This document shows, one piece after another, positions 21,349 through 32,612 of a stretch of DNA of 64,000 nucleotides. The position numbers and the translations under genes were made by a program. This DNA comes from Streptomyces sp. 135 (GTDB lineage Bacteria; Actinomycetota; Actinomycetes; Streptomycetales; Streptomycetaceae), in the NCBI RefSeq assembly GCF_020026305.1, contig NZ_CP075691.1, positions 1,488,001 through 1,552,000 of the forward strand, written 5' to 3'. The notes beneath the pieces were generated by a model that did no database searches, was not told the DNA's origin, and saw nothing but the letters and a program-made list of their open reading frames with translations. How positions within the stretch are numbered: position 1 is the first letter of the stretch; the number at the start of each line of letters is the position of its first letter.

Positions 21349-23145
21349 TCACGCCTCCTTCGGGTCGACAGGGCCAACGGAGGAGCCGGTGGCGCGGCGG
21401 GACCGGCGGACGGGGGGCTTGATACCGAGCCGCTTCGGGTCGAAGCCGGACCACTTGTGGCCGCTCGCGAAGAACTTCTTGCGGGCCATGAGCGTCATCA
21501 GCGGCTTGGTGAAGAAGAAGACCACGACGACGTCGAGCAGCGTGGTCAGGCCGAGCGTGAACGCGAAGCCCTGCACCTTGCCGACCGTGACGACGAAGAG
21601 GACGGCGGCGGCGAGGAACGACACGAAGTCGGAGACCAGGATGGTGCGCCGGGCACGCGGCCAGGCCCGCTCGACGGCGGGGCGCAGCGTGCGTCCCTCG
21701 CGGACCTCGTCACGGACGCGTTCGAAGAAGACGATGAACGAGTCCGCCGTGATGCCGATGGCGACGATGGCGCCGCAGACCGCGGGCAGGTTCAGCGCGA
21801 ACTTGATGGTCGGGCCGAGCAGCGTCATGATCGTGTACGTCAGCGCCGCGGAGACCAGGAGGCTCACGATGGCGATGAGCGACAGGCCGCGGTAGTACGC
21901 CACCAGGTAGATCACGACGAGCGCGAGGCCGATGGCGCCCGCGATCAGGCCCGCCTCCAGCTGCTCGCCACCGAGGGCCGGGCTGACCGTGGTGACGCTC
22001 TGCTCGTGGAAGGTGAGCGGCAGCGCGCCGTACGACAGGATGTTCGCGAGGTCCTTGGCCGAGTCCTGGTTGAAGCTGCCGGAGATCTCGGCATTGGCGC
22101 TCAGGGTCGTCCTGACGCTGGGGGCCGAGACGACCTCGCCGTCCAGGACGATGGCGAACTGGTTCTGCGGGGGCTGCTGCTGCGAGAGCTTCGCCGTGGT
22201 CTTCGCGAACTTCTTCGAGCCGGCCTTGGTGAAGTCCATGTTGACGACCCAGGCACCGTTCTGCTGGTTGATCGTCGCCTTGGCCTCGTCGACGTCCTTG
22301 CCGTTGACCTCGGCCGGGGCAAGGATGAACTTGTCCCACGTCTTGCCGTCGGGGCTCTTGCCGCAGGCGATGGTCGGCTCGGACGGCTTGACGCCCTTGC
22401 CGGCCGCCGCGCGGGCCTTCTTGTCCGTGCAGTCCAGCTTGGTGAACTGCTCCTGGAGCTTGGCCGTGGCCGGGTCCGTGGACGGCGTGGGCGAAGGCTT
22501 CTCGTCCTTCTTCGTGTCGTCCTTGGCCTTGTCCGTCGTGGGCGAGGTCGGGTCGGCCTTCAGGGCCTCGCTGACGGCGCGGCCCTGGGGCGATGAGGAG
22601 GACGTCGGAGAGGTGGCCTTGTCCTTGTCGGACGCCTTGTCCGTCGCCTCGTCGGTGGCCTTGTCCTTGTCGGTGGCCTTGTCCTTCTCCTTGTCCGTCC
22701 CGGACGAGGAGCTGGGGGTCGGCTCGGGGGCCGGGCCGCTGGGGGCCTGCGTGATCACCGGACGGAAGTAGAGCTGAGCGGTCGTACCGACCTGCTCGCG
22801 CGCCTGCTTCTCGTTCGTCCCCTTGGGGATGTTGACGATGATGTTGCGATCGCCCTGCGTCTGAACCTCGGCCTCGGAGACACCCAGACCGTTGACACGG
22901 TTGTTGATGATGTCAACGGCGGTGTTCATGTTGGTCGGGTTGATCGCGTTCTGCTGGCCCGGCTCGTTCCTCGCCTCGAGCGTGATGCTCGTACCACCCG
23001 CGAGGTCGATGCCCAGCCTCGGTGTGGTGTGCCCGGAAAGGAACATTCCCCCGGTCAGCGCCACGAGGGCGATCAGGATGAAGGCCAGCGCGCGGCCCGG
23101 CTTGCCCGGTGCGCCCTGCCTTCGGCCCTTCTTCGGTGCTGCCAC
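21349..23145 (-). CDS. secD: Protein translocase subunit SecD
   Basis: The 598 aa membrane protein has helix 1 ALAFILIALVALTGGMFLSG, the signature GIDLAGGTSITLEA, a large extracytoplasmic domain, and five C-terminal helices with GITADSFIVFFERVRDE. I start at GTG 23145 (VAAPKKGRRQG), because upstream sequence to 23295 contains the yajC terminator hairpin. The extracytoplasmic domain carries a long Lys/Asp/Thr/Ser low-complexity insertion at about residues 135-225. secD and secF are coupled. yajC lies upstream beyond a hairpin. Confidence 0.95.
   Translation of the reverse strand: MAAPKKGRRQGAPGKPGRALAFILIALVALTGGMFLSGHTTPRLGIDLAGGTSITLEARNEPGQQNAINPTNMNTAVDIINNRVNGLGVSEAEVQTQGDRNIIVNIPKGTNEKQAREQVGTTAQLYFRPVITQAPSGPAPEPTPSSSSGTDKEKDKATDKDKATDEATDKASDKDKATSPTSSSSPQGRAVSEALKADPTSPTTDKAKDDTKKDEKPSPTPSTDPATAKLQEQFTKLDCTDKKARAAAGKGVKPSEPTIACGKSPDGKTWDKFILAPAEVNGKDVDEAKATINQQNGAWVVNMDFTKAGSKKFAKTTAKLSQQQPPQNQFAIVLDGEVVSAPSVRTTLSANAEISGSFNQDSAKDLANILSYGALPLTFHEQSVTTVSPALGGEQLEAGLIAGAIGLALVVIYLVAYYRGLSLIAIVSLLVSAALTYTIMTLLGPTIKFALNLPAVCGAIVAIGITADSFIVFFERVRDEVREGRTLRPAVERAWPRARRTILVSDFVSFLAAAVLFVVTVGKVQGFAFTLGLTTLLDVVVVFFFTKPLMTLMARKKFFASGHKWSGFDPKRLGIKPPVRRSRRATGSSVGPVDPKEA
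22612..22697. repeat. Degenerate tandem repeat inside secD
   Basis: The words GGTGGCCTTGTCCTT and TTGTCCTTGTC recur along this stretch. On the coding strand they give repeated Asp-Lys-(Ala)-Thr units (TDKDKATDEATDK and similar) in the extracytoplasmic domain of SecD. It is probably an expanded low-complexity linker. Copy number could vary between strains. Confidence 0.7.
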
Positions 23146-23261
23146 CTTCTCGTTCTCCCTGTCCAACCGCCCGGCGTCCGGTCCGGCCCCGAACGGTGCG
23201 GGGAGGGCCCGGGCGGGCGGCCATGAAGTGGTGTCGAGATTCGGCGCGAAATGCACGTGGT

Positions 23262-23304
23262 CCGGGGCCCGTGGCGCGCGAGCGGCGCGCCCCACGGGCC
23301 CCGG
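23262..23304. terminator. Hairpin between yajC and secD
   Basis: A 13-bp perfect GC stem (23262-23274 with 23292-23304) closes an internal GC-rich loop that can pair further. It follows the yajC stop by a few bases on the reverse strand and precedes secD, so secDF may rely on readthrough or on a separate promoter. Confidence 0.75.
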
Positions 23305-23310
23305 TCGTGA

Positions 23311-23781
23311 CTACTTCGCGTCGGACTCGCCGTCGGTCTTCTTCGGCTTCGCGTCGTCGGCCTCGGCGGCCGCGTCCTTCTTGCCGAGGTCGATGCGCGA
23401 GTCGTCGGAGGCGTCGGCGGGCTCAGCGGGCTCGGCGGGCTCGGTCAGGGAGGAGGCGTCGTCCGGAACGACGGGGGTGTCCTCGTTCAGGTTGTCCTCG
23501 GTGCCGTGCACGATGCGGTTGTACTCGTCGTCGGCGAGAACGGCGCCGATCGCGTTCTTCGCGTAAACCGCGTGGACACCGGGGGCCACCTCAAGGAGGA
23601 CGGCGTCGTCGTGGACCTCCTTGACGGTGGCGTACATGCCACCGATCGTGCGGATGCCGGTGCCGGGCTGCATCTCGTTACGCATCTGCGCGGCGGCCTG
23701 CTGCTTCTTCTTCGCAGACCGGGTCATCAGGAACATGGCCCCGATGAGCACGATGAACGGGAGGAGGGTCACGATATTCAC
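23311..23781 (-). CDS. yajC: Preprotein translocase accessory protein YajC
   Basis: This protein of about 156 aa has one N-terminal membrane helix (IVTLLPFIVLIGAMFLM) and the YajC core MQPGTGIRTIGGMYATVKEV. It has an acidic, Ala/Asp/Lys-rich C-terminal tail longer than in E. coli. The GTG at 23781 (VNIVTLLPF) gives a standard N-terminus, and the longer reading frame to 23853 adds an unlikely polar leader. It is the expected partner of SecD and SecF downstream. Confidence 0.9.
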   Translation of the reverse strand: MNIVTLLPFIVLIGAMFLMTRSAKKKQQAAAQMRNEMQPGTGIRTIGGMYATVKEVHDDAVLLEVAPGVHAVYAKNAIGAVLADDEYNRIVHGTEDNLNEDTPVVPDDASSLTEPAEPAEPADASDDSRIDLGKKDAAAEADDAKPKKTDGESDAK

Positions 23782-23977
23782 GGGACGGAGTTTCCTTCGC
23801 ACGACCGCGCGGGTAAGCGGCCTGATGGATGGGGGTGGGCACGCCGCCCGCAAAGGCGGCGTCGGCGGAGTCTAAGCGAGTCCGCGCCTAAGGAACAACG
23901 CTCAGCATGGCACCGCAGTTCCTGACCGGACGACTATCCGCGCCGTTCTGTCGTCCGTGGGGGCGGTTGCGTCGTCG

Positions 23978-25084
23978 TCACGCCCCGAACAGATCCTGTT
24001 GACCGGCTCCGCCCGCTTTCTGCGGGGGTGTGAGCCCCAGGTGCGCCCATGCCGCGGGGGTTCCGACGCGGCCGCGGGGGGTGCGGGCGAGCAGCCCCTC
24101 CCGTACGAGGAAGGGCTCGGCCACCTCCTCGACTGTCTCGCGCTCCTCCCCCACGGCGACCGCGAGGGTGGACAGGCCGACGGGGCCGCCGCCGAACAGC
24201 TTGAGCAGGGCTTCGAGGACCGCGCGGTCGAGGCGGTCGAGGCCGCGTCCGTCGACCTCGTAGACCGCGAGGGCCGCGCCCGCGATCTCGCGGTCGATCC
24301 TGCCGTCGGCCTTGACCTGGGCGTAGTCCCGCACGCGGCGCAGCAGGCGGTTGGCGATACGGGGCGTACCGCGCGAGCGGCCCGCGATCTCGGCGGCGCC
24401 CGCCGTGTCGATCTCCACGTCGAGCAGCTGGGCGGAGCGGTGGACGACCCGCTCGAGCTCCGCGGGTTCGTAGAACTCCATGTGCGCGGTGAAGCCGAAG
24501 CGGTCGCGCAGCGGCGGGGGCAGCAGGCCCGCGCGGGTGGTGGCGCCGACCAGGGTGAAGGGCGGCAGTTCGAGCGGGATGGCGGTGGCGCCGGGGCCCT
24601 TGCCGACGATGACGTCGACGCGGAAGTCCTCCATGGCCATGTAGAGCATCTCCTCGGCGGGCCGCGACATGCGGTGGATCTCGTCGAGGAAGAGGACCTC
24701 GCCCTCCTGGAGGGAGGAGAGGATCGCGGCGAGGTCGCCCGCGTGCTGGATGGCGGGGCCGCTGGTGATGCGGATCGGGGCCCCCATCTCGGCGGCGATG
24801 ATCATCGAGAGGGTGGTCTTGCCGAGGCCGGGAGCGCCGGAGAGCAGGACGTGGTCGGCGGTGGCGCCGCGCGCGCGGGCGGCCCGCAGGACGAGGTCGA
24901 GCTGCTCGCGGACCTTCTCCTGGCCGATGAACTCGCCCAGGTCCTTGGGGCGCAGGGCGGCCTCGACGGCCTGGTCCTCGCCGTCGGCGCCGGAGTCCAC
25001 CAGCCGCTCCGCGGCGGGCCCGACGAGCCGCTCGGCCGCGGCGGCAGCGGCTGCTGCGTCTTCGGGCCTGTCGTCCCAGTTCAT
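23978..25084 (-). CDS. ruvB: Holliday junction branch migration helicase RuvB
   Basis: This 368 aa AAA+ motor of the RuvABC complex has the N-terminal [12 protein letters not shown], Walker [10 protein letters not shown] (about residue 81), Walker [17 protein letters not shown], and a C-terminal winged helix with [13 protein letters not shown]. The ATG at 25084 has GCGAGG upstream. The N-terminus has an Ala run (eight Ala), common in Streptomyces. It follows ruvA by about 70 bases. Confidence 0.97.
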   Translation of the reverse strand: MNWDDRPEDAAAAAAAAERLVGPAAERLVDSGADGEDQAVEAALRPKDLGEFIGQEKVREQLDLVLRAARARGATADHVLLSGAPGLGKTTLSMIIAAEMGAPIRITSGPAIQHAGDLAAILSSLQEGEVLFLDEIHRMSRPAEEMLYMAMEDFRVDVIVGKGPGATAIPLELPPFTLVGATTRAGLLPPPLRDRFGFTAHMEFYEPAELERVVHRSAQLLDVEIDTAGAAEIAGRSRGTPRIANRLLRRVRDYAQVKADGRIDREIAGAALAVYEVDGRGLDRLDRAVLEALLKLFGGGPVGLSTLAVAVGEERETVEEVAEPFLVREGLLARTPRGRVGTPAAWAHLGLTPPQKAGGAGQQDLFGA

Positions 25085-25152
25085 GCGGTGTGCCTCGCGA
25101 TGTGGTTCGGGGGTCAGGGGGTCAGGGGGTCGGGGGGCGGGCGCGGGAGCGC

Positions 25153-25764
25153 TCAGCGGGTGCGGTTCAGGGTCTGGAGCGCGGCCTTCAGGAGCTGGCC
25201 CACCTGCGGCGTGCCCTCGGTCGCCTCGGCCTGCGGGGTCACGGCGGCGACGGCTTCGTCCGCCTCGCGCGTGGCGTATCCGAGGCCGATCAGCGCGGCG
25301 TGCAGCTGGTCGCGCCAGCCGGAGGTGACGGCCTTGCCGATCGTGGGGCCGCCGGTGCCGAGCGGTTCGCCGAGGCGGTCCTTGTACTCCAGGAGGAGCT
25401 TCTGGGCGCCCTTCTTGCCGATGCCGGGCACGGCGGTCAGGGCCTTCTCGTCGCCGGTGGAGACCGCGCGCCGCAGGGCGTCGGGGCTGTGTACGGCGAG
25501 CATGGCCTGGGCCAGGCGCGGGCCGACGCCGCTCGCGGTCTGGAGCAGCTCGAAGGTCTGGCGCTCGTCGTCGTCCGCGAAGCCGTACAGGGTCAGGGAG
25601 TCCTCGCGCACGACCAGGGAGGTGGCGAGCTTGGCCTGCTGGCCCACCCGGAGCGTGGAGAGGGTGTTCGGCGTGCACTGGACGGCCATGCCGATGCCGC
25701 CGACCTCGACCACCGCGGTATCGGGGGCGAGGGCGGCGACGGGGCCGCTGACGAAGGCGATCAT
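25153..25764 (-). CDS. ruvA: Holliday junction branch migration protein RuvA
   Basis: This 203 aa DNA-binding subunit targets RuvB to junctions. It begins with [12 protein letters not shown] (OB-fold), has helix-hairpin-helix motifs in [16 protein letters not shown] and [18 protein letters not shown], and ends in the flexible-linker plus RuvB-binding domain [12 protein letters not shown]. The start overlaps the ruvC stop by four bases. Length and all domains are normal. Confidence 0.97.
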   Translation of the reverse strand: MIAFVSGPVAALAPDTAVVEVGGIGMAVQCTPNTLSTLRVGQQAKLATSLVVREDSLTLYGFADDDERQTFELLQTASGVGPRLAQAMLAVHSPDALRRAVSTGDEKALTAVPGIGKKGAQKLLLEYKDRLGEPLGTGGPTIGKAVTSGWRDQLHAALIGLGYATREADEAVAAVTPQAEATEGTPQVGQLLKAALQTLNRTR

Positions 25765-26342
25765 GCGGTACGGCCTTTCTGTGCTGCTGCTGTCGGGGGT
25801 TTCCTGGCGTGCGGTGCCGCGGCCTGCTGGATGCGGTTCCGGGCGACGGCCTGCTGGAGGCGGTTCTGCGCGGGGGCGCGCCAGATGTGGCAGATGGCGA
25901 GGGCCAGGGCGTCCGCGGCGTCGGCGGGCTTCGGCGGTGCGTCGAGCCGCAGCAGCCGGGTCACCATGGCGCCCACCTGGGCCTTGTCGGCGCGGCCGCT
26001 GCCGGTGACGGCGGCCTTGACCTCGCTCGGGGTGTGCAGGGCGACGGGGATGCCGCGGCGGGAGGCGCAGAGCATGGCGACGGCGCTGGCCTGGGCGGTG
26101 CCCATGACCGTACGCACATTGTGCTGGCTGAACACCCGCTCCACGGCGAGGACTTCGGGGTTGTGCTCGTCGAGCCACTGCTCGATGCCCTGCTCGATGG
26201 CGACGAGGCGGTGGCCCAACTCGGCGTCGGCCGGGGTCCGTACGACTCCGACACCGCGCATGGCCAGGGGGCGTCCGGCGACGCCTTCGACGACGCCGAC
26301 CCCACACCGGGTCAGCCCCGGGTCCACGCCCAGCACCCGCAC
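25761..26342 (-). CDS. ruvC: Crossover junction endodeoxyribonuclease RuvC
   Basis: This 193 aa resolvase cuts Holliday junctions. [14 protein letters not shown] carries the first catalytic Asp, [11 protein letters not shown] the Glu, and [12 protein letters not shown] the C-terminal Asp pair. The GTG at 26342 is the start. The C-terminal 30 residues are Gln/Ala-rich and unconserved. It is first in the ruvC-ruvA-ruvB order. Confidence 0.97.
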   Translation of the reverse strand: MRVLGVDPGLTRCGVGVVEGVAGRPLAMRGVGVVRTPADAELGHRLVAIEQGIEQWLDEHNPEVLAVERVFSQHNVRTVMGTAQASAVAMLCASRRGIPVALHTPSEVKAAVTGSGRADKAQVGAMVTRLLRLDAPPKPADAADALALAICHIWRAPAQNRLQQAVARNRIQQAAAPHARKPPTAAAQKGRTA

Positions 26343-26418
26343 GACAGCCCCCCACCTCTTCGCTCACCTGTTTGTGCAGGCTATCGGCTCGCACTGACAA
26401 CGCCTCGCACCGACAACG

Positions 26419-26456
26419 CGACGGGCCGACGGGGGCGTGTCCCCGTCGGCCCGTCG
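26419..26456. terminator. Terminator after yebC
   Basis: A 16-bp perfect stem (26419-26434 with 26441-26456) and a six-base loop lie 35 bases past the yebC stop on the reverse strand and upstream of ruvC. It isolates the ruv operon from yebC. Confidence 0.85.
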
Positions 26457-26491
26457 GCGCAGGCGTACCGGCCCGTCAGCGAAGCCGCGGC

Positions 26492-27250
26492 TCAGGCATC
26501 CACCTTGGCCATGACCTCGTCGGAGACGTCGAAGTTGGCGAAGACGTTCTGCACGTCGTCGCTGTCCTCCAGGGCGTCGATCAGCTTGAAGATCTTCCGG
26601 GCGCCGTCCTCGTCCAGTTCGACCTGCATGGTCGGGACGAAGTTGGCGTCGGCCGAGTCGTAGTCGATGCCGGCCTCCTGGAGCGCGGTGCGGACCGCGA
26701 CCAGGTCGGTGGCCTCGCTGAGCACCTCGAAGGTGTCGCCGAGGTCGTTGACCTCTTCGGCACCGGCGTCCAGGACCGCGCCGAGGACGTCGTCCTCGGA
26801 GAGCCCGGCCTCACCCTTGGGGACGATCACGACGCCCTTGCGGTTGAAGAGGTACGAGACGGAGCCCGGGTCGGCCATCGAGCCGCCGTTGCGCGTCATG
26901 GCGACGCGGACGTCGGACGCGGCGCGGTTGCGGTTGTCGGTGAGGCACTCGATGAGCACCGCGACGCCGTTCGGGCCGTAGCCCTCGTACATGATCGTCT
27001 CGTAGTCGGCGCCACCGGCTTCGAGGCCGGCGCCGCGCTTGACCGCGGAGTCGATGTTCTTGTTCGGGACCGAGCTCTTCTTGGCCTTCTGGATGGCGTC
27101 GAACAGGGTCGGGTTACCGGCCGGGTCGGCGCCGCCCGTACGGGCCGCGACCTCGATGTTCTTGATCATCTTCGCGAAGAGCTTGCCGCGCTTGGCGTCG
27201 ATCACGGCCTTCTTGTGCTTCGTCGTAGCCCATTTAGAGTGGCCGGACAT
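26492..27250 (-). CDS. YebC/PmpR family transcriptional or translational regulator
   Basis: The 252 aa protein begins with the family signature [20 protein letters not shown]. It contains [19 protein letters not shown] (about residues 82-100) and the C-terminal [10 protein letters not shown]. Members act as DNA-binding regulators or, as shown more recently, help ribosomes through proline stretches. Sequence alone does not decide between these. AAGGAGACAG precedes the ATG. It often lies between pdxST and ruvC in actinobacteria, as here. Confidence 0.95.
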   Translation of the reverse strand: MSGHSKWATTKHKKAVIDAKRGKLFAKMIKNIEVAARTGGADPAGNPTLFDAIQKAKKSSVPNKNIDSAVKRGAGLEAGGADYETIMYEGYGPNGVAVLIECLTDNRNRAASDVRVAMTRNGGSMADPGSVSYLFNRKGVVIVPKGEAGLSEDDVLGAVLDAGAEEVNDLGDTFEVLSEATDLVAVRTALQEAGIDYDSADANFVPTMQVELDEDGARKIFKLIDALEDSDDVQNVFANFDVSDEVMAKVDA

Positions 27251-27286
27251 CTGCCTGTCTCCTTCGCGTTACCCAACCTGTACGAA

Positions 27287-27311
27287 CTCCCGGGTCTTGC
27301 GGGCCCGGGAG
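27287..27311. terminator. Hairpin between pdxT and yebC
   Basis: CTCCCGGG (27287-27294) pairs with CCCGGGAG (27304-27311) across a nine-base loop, 16 bases after the pdxT stop on the reverse strand. It is a moderate terminator candidate. It also lies in the yebC leader. Confidence 0.5.
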
Positions 27312-27326
27312 ATACCCCGGGAGATC

Positions 27327-27932
27327 CTACAAGGATCCCGCGCGCGGGTTACCCCGCGCCATCTCCACGAACAGAGCGTGGACCCGGTGGTCGCCCGTCA
27401 GCTCGGGATGGAAGGACGTGGCGAGGGCGTTGCCCTGGCGCACGGCGACGATGTGGCCCCCGTGCTCGGCGAGCACCTCGGCCTGCGCTCCGACCGACTC
27501 CACCCAGGGCGCGCGGATGAAGACGCCCTCCACGGGAGCGCCCTCGACGCCCTTGATGTCGACGGCCGCCTCGAACGACTCGTTCTGCCGCCCGAAGGCG
27601 TTGCGCCGCACGATCATGTCGATGCCGCCCACCGTCTCCTGGCCCGAACGCGGGTCGAGGATCTTGTCGGCGAGCATGATCATGCCCGCGCAGGTGCCGT
27701 AGACCGGCATGCCGTCGCGCACGCGCGCGCGAAGGGGCTCCATGACGCCGAAGAGGGTGGCCAGCTTCGAGATGGTGGTGGACTCGCCGCCGGGGATGAC
27801 CAGGCCGTCGACCTCGGCCAGTTCCTCGGGGCGCCTCACCGGCCTGGCCACGGCGTCCGCCGAGGCCAGGGCGATCAGGTGCTCCCGTACGTCCCCCTGG
27901 AGGGCGAGGACGCCCACTACGGGAGTGGTCAT
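27327..27932 (-). CDS. pdxT: Pyridoxal 5'-phosphate synthase glutaminase subunit PdxT
   Basis: This 201 aa class I glutaminase supplies ammonia to PdxS for PLP synthesis. [11 protein letters not shown] is at the N-terminus. The nucleophile Cys is in YGTCAGMI (about residue 79), the oxyanion segment is PGGESTT, and the His-Glu pair is in SFHPEL near the C-terminus. The start ATG shares one base with the pdxS stop (TAATG). Confidence 0.97.
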   Translation of the reverse strand: MTTPVVGVLALQGDVREHLIALASADAVARPVRRPEELAEVDGLVIPGGESTTISKLATLFGVMEPLRARVRDGMPVYGTCAGMIMLADKILDPRSGQETVGGIDMIVRRNAFGRQNESFEAAVDIKGVEGAPVEGVFIRAPWVESVGAQAEVLAEHGGHIVAVRQGNALATSFHPELTGDHRVHALFVEMARGNPRAGSL

Positions 27933-28843
27933 TACCAGCCTCGGTTCGCGTAGCGCTCGGTCTCGGGCAGGGTGTCGCAGTTGATGCCGACCATGGCCTC
28001 GCCGAGGTTGCGGGAGGCGTCCGCGATGATCTTCGGGTCGTCGTAGAAGGTGGTGGCCTTCACGATGGCGGCGGCGCGCTTGGCCGGGTCGCCGGACTTG
28101 AAGATGCCGGAGCCGACGAAGACGCCCTCGGCGCCGAGCTGGCGCATCAGGGCGGCGTCGGCGGGGGTGGCGACGCCACCGGCGGAGAAGAGCACGACCG
28201 GGAGCTTGCCGAGCTCGGCGGTCTCCTTGACCAGCTCGTAGGGGGCGCGCAGCTCCTTGGCGGCGGCGTACAGCTCGTTGTTGTCGAAGCCGCGCAGCTT
28301 GGCGATCTCGTTCTTGATCTGGCGCAGGTGGCGGACGGCCTCGACGACGTTGCCCGTGCCGGCCTCGCCCTTGGAGCGGATCATGGCCGCGCCCTCGGCT
28401 ATGCGGCGCAGGGCCTCGCCCAGGTTGGTGGCGCCGCACACGAACGGGGTCGTGAAGGCGAACTTGTCGCTGTGGTTGACCTCGTCGGCCGGGGTCAGGA
28501 CCTCGGACTCGTCGATGTAGTCGACGCCGAGGGACTGCAGGACCTGGGCCTCGACGAAGTGGCCGATGCGGGACTTGGCCATGACCGGGATGGAGACGGC
28601 CTCGATGATCTCTTCGATCATGTTCGGGTCGGACATCCGGGCGACGCCGCCGTCCTTGCGGATGTCGGCGGGCACCCGCTCCAGCGCCATGACGGCGACG
28701 GCGCCGGCGTCCTCGGCGATCTTCGCCTGCTCGGCGTTGACCACGTCCATGATGACGCCGCCCTTGAGCTGCTCGGCCATGCCGCGCTTCACGCGCGCGG
28801 TGCCGGTCTCGGGGGACGGGTTGTTGCTGGCGGGGCTGGACAC
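27932..28843 (-). CDS. pdxS: Pyridoxal 5'-phosphate synthase lyase subunit PdxS
   Basis: This protein of about 303 aa condenses ribose 5-phosphate, glyceraldehyde 3-phosphate and ammonia to PLP. The core [20 protein letters not shown] and the active-site region [19 protein letters not shown] are intact. GTG 28843 (VSSPASNN) has GAGG nine bases upstream. An earlier in-frame start at 28912 would add an unconserved Ser-rich leader. It is coupled to pdxT. Confidence 0.96.
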   Translation of the reverse strand: MSSPASNNPSPETGTARVKRGMAEQLKGGVIMDVVNAEQAKIAEDAGAVAVMALERVPADIRKDGGVARMSDPNMIEEIIEAVSIPVMAKSRIGHFVEAQVLQSLGVDYIDESEVLTPADEVNHSDKFAFTTPFVCGATNLGEALRRIAEGAAMIRSKGEAGTGNVVEAVRHLRQIKNEIAKLRGFDNNELYAAAKELRAPYELVKETAELGKLPVVLFSAGGVATPADAALMRQLGAEGVFVGSGIFKSGDPAKRAAAIVKATTFYDDPKIIADASRNLGEAMVGINCDTLPETERYANRGW

Positions 28844-29000
28844 GGAGTTGACCTCACTCGCTGAAGACTCGCTGGAGACAGTTACTGCGCCTTTGAGGAA
28901 ACTCCCGGCCACCAGGCCACAGCAAGGGCCAATGAATGACCGGTGGCTCGTTTTTTCGGGACGTCCCTGGTCAGCGCTGTTCCAGCAACGCGGCGCCCCG

Positions 29001-29546
29001 CTACGTAGTGGCCCGGTCCGCCAGGGCTACCGGGGGCTCGTCGTCCATCTCGAACGCCATCGGGAAGGGCGCGTGGCCCGCGAGGCGGAACCAGCGGACC
29101 TTGCGGTGCCTGCGCAGGGCGCGGGCGGCGCGTACGGAGTCGTTGTGGAAGCGGCGGGCCATCGGCACCCGGCGTACGGCCGCGGCCAGTTCGGTGGCCG
29201 CCTCGTCCCCGCCCGGGGCCTCGCGCACCGCCTCGACCTGCTGGCTCTCGCCGAAGATGGCCCGCAGCGCCTGGCTCAGCTCGCTCTCGGCGACCTCGCG
29301 CTGCTCCTCCTCCGCCTGCCGGGCCGCGTGCGCCGCCTCGTAGAGCACGATCGAGGCGGCGGGGTCGAGGACTCCGGAGGTGGCCAGTTCCTGGGCGACC
29401 GAAGCGCGGCGCAGCAGTTGCGCGTCGAGGGCGGCGCGGGCCGCGTCGATGCGCGCGTGCAGCCGGTCGAGCCGCCCGGCGGTCCAGCTCAGGTACAGGC
29501 CGATCGCGAAGAGGGCTGCCGCGATCCAGATCAGGGTGGAGGTCAC
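29001..29546 (-). CDS. LemA-like membrane protein
   Basis: This 181 aa protein has an N-terminal membrane helix ([17 protein letters not shown]). The following helical region, [34 protein letters not shown], reads like the LemA family pattern (helix, then R..L..R). The rest is Ala/Glu-rich helix, then a basic segment [13 protein letters not shown] and an acidic end. LemA function is unknown. It lies between pdxS and pimA on the same strand. Confidence 0.7.
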   Translation of the reverse strand: MTSTLIWIAAALFAIGLYLSWTAGRLDRLHARIDAARAALDAQLLRRASVAQELATSGVLDPAASIVLYEAAHAARQAEEEQREVAESELSQALRAIFGESQQVEAVREAPGGDEAATELAAAVRRVPMARRFHNDSVRAARALRRHRKVRWFRLAGHAPFPMAFEMDDEPPVALADRATT

Positions 29547-29612
29547 GGGCCCAAAGGCTAGTCCCCCTGGGAGGCCCGGCTCACCGCCGGGCGTCCCGCG
29601 GGGTCAGGAGGG

Positions 29613-30769
29613 TCAGTCCCGGGCCAGGCCGAACCGTGCCCGCAGGCCCGTGCGTTCGTCGGTGGCGACCGAGGCCGCGCCGTCCGTCACCGTCTCGTAG
29701 ACGGCGAGGATGTCCGCGCCGACGGTCGACCAGTCGAAGCGCCGCACGTGTGTGCTGCCGCGCTCGCGCAGGCCCTCGCGGCGCTCGGGGTCGGCGAGGA
29801 GGCGCACCGCCGCCTTGGCGAGGGACTCCGCGTCCTCGTTGCCGAACAGGTCGCCCGCGCCGCCCTGGTCGAGGACCTGCGCGAAGGCGTCGAGGTCGCT
29901 GGCGAGCACGGGCGCACCGGCGGACATCGCCTCGACCAGGATGATCCCGAAGCTCTCGCCGCCGGTGTTCGGGGCGACGTACAGGTCGACGCTGCGCAGC
30001 AGCCGTGCCTTGTCCTCGTCGCTGACCATGCCGAGGAACTCCACGCGGGAGCGCAGTTCGGCGGGGAGCGTGGCCACCGCCTCGTCCTCGTCACCGCGCC
30101 CGGCGACCAGCAGACGCGCGTTCGGGCGCTCGGCGAGGATCTGCGGCAGCGCCTTCATCAGCACCGGCAGTCCCTTGCGGGGCTCGTCGATGCGGCCGAT
30201 GAAGCCGATCGTCTCCCCCTGCCACTCGGGCCTGGGCTCGGCCTTGGCGAAGAAGTCGACGTCGACGCCGTTCGGGATGACGACCGCGTCGCCGCCCAGG
30301 TGCTCCACGAGGGTGCGGCGCGCGTACTCGCTCACCGCGATGCGGGCGCTGATCTTCTCCAGGGCGGGCTGGAGGATCGGATACGCGGCGATCATGGCCC
30401 GGGAGCGCGGGTTGGACGTGTGGAACGTCGCGACGATCGGGCCCTGCGCGGCCCAGCACGTGAGCAGCCCCAGCGACGGCGACGTCGGCTCATGGATGTG
30501 GATCACGTCGAACGTGCCGTCGTGCAGCCAGCGGCGCACCCGCGCGGCGGACAGGAAGCCGAAGTTGAGCCGCGCCACCGAGCCGTTGTACGGCACCGGG
30601 ACGGCGCGGCCCGCCGAGACGACGTACGGCGGCAGCGGGGTCTCGTCGTCGGCCGGGGCCAGGACGGACACCTCGTGGCCGAGCCGGATGAGGTGCTCCG
30701 CGAGGTCCCGGATGTGGAACTGGACGCCGCCCGGCACGTCCCACGAGTACGGGCAGACGATGCCGACCT

Positions 30770-30773
<4 letters not shown>
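29613..30773 (-). CDS. pimA: Phosphatidylinositol alpha-mannosyltransferase (PimA-like GT4)
   Basis: This 386 aa GT-B enzyme transfers mannose from GDP-mannose to phosphatidylinositol on the cytoplasmic face of the membrane. Its features are the N-terminal VCPYSWDVPGGVQFHIRDLA, GFIGRIDEPRKGL (about residue 200), and the donor-binding ESFGIILVEAMSAGAPV. GTG 30773 has a GGGGGAG site upstream and overlaps the acyltransferase stop by four bases. The pgsA-acyltransferase-pimA order is the conserved PIM operon, which supports the name. Confidence 0.92.
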
Positions 30774-31683
<910 letters not shown>

Positions 31684-31687
<4 letters not shown>

Positions 31688-32355
31688 TGCGCGGTCTCAC
31701 TCTCCTGGCCCGGACCGGCCGGGCCGGCGTCGGCCTCCGCCGACTCGCGGCGCACGGTCACGACGCGCTGGACGAGGGTGACCATACTGCCCACCGCGAC
31801 GATCCACAGGGCGATGGGCAGCAGGATGTCGATGCCGGGGACGCCGAACGTGTGGAGGCCCGCGAGCCCCGCGGCGACCAGCGAGATCACCAGGCGCTCG
31901 GCGCGCTCCACCAGGCCGTTGACGGCGACGGGCAGGCCGATCGCCTCGCCGCGCGCCTTCGTGTACGAGACCACCTGGCCGCTCGCCAGGCAGAAGATGG
32001 AGACGGCGCAGAGGATGTTGTCGTCACCCGATCCGGCGTACCAGAGGGCGAGGCCACCGAAGATCGCACCGTCGGCCACCCGGTCGAGCGTCGAGTCGAG
32101 GAAGGCGCCCCAGCGGCTGGAGCGGCCGAGCTGGCGGGCCATGTTGCCGTCGACGAGGTCGGAGAAGACGAACAGCGTGATGACGATCGTGCCCCAGAAG
32201 AACTCGCCACGGGGGAAGAAGACCAGCGCTCCCGCCACCACACCGGCCGTGCCGATGAAGGTCACCGCGTCGGGGCTGACCCCGCGGCGGATGAGAAACG
32301 CGGCGAACGGTGTGAGGACACGCGTGAAGAATGCACGCGCGTACTTGTTCAGCAT
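31684..32355 (-). CDS. pgsA: CDP-alcohol phosphatidyltransferase (phosphatidylinositol phosphate synthase)
   Basis: This 223 aa membrane enzyme joins CDP-diacylglycerol to inositol phosphate. The CDP-alcohol signature DG-x2-AR-x8-G-x3-D-x3-D is complete in DGNMARQLGRSSRWGAFLDS and the following TLDRVAD. About six membrane helices are predicted. It is first in the PIM operon. The substrate is assigned from operon context. Confidence 0.92.
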
Positions 32356-32612
32356 GGCCTTCCCGAGGGGTCGGTGCGCCGCGTGGCCCCGTTGGCCACC
32401 GGCCGACCCATCGTAGTCACGCCCCTGAGGGCCCGGCTCGCCCCCTCACGATCGCGTACGACGTATGGACGCACCGGGAGCCGAGTGGAAAGCTCGGAAG
32501 CACCACGGGCGCCGTCGGAGCCGCCCCGCACCGGGCCCCAGCGCGTCCGCAGCAGCCAGCATCCCCGAGGGGGCTGAGCCTCCTCACCGTGCACGTGACC
32601 GGGAGGCAAGGC

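Noticed and set aside
28844..28912. Earlier start for pdxS at 28912
   Set aside because: It adds a Ser/Val leader not seen in PdxS. GTG 28843 has a GAGG site at correct spacing.
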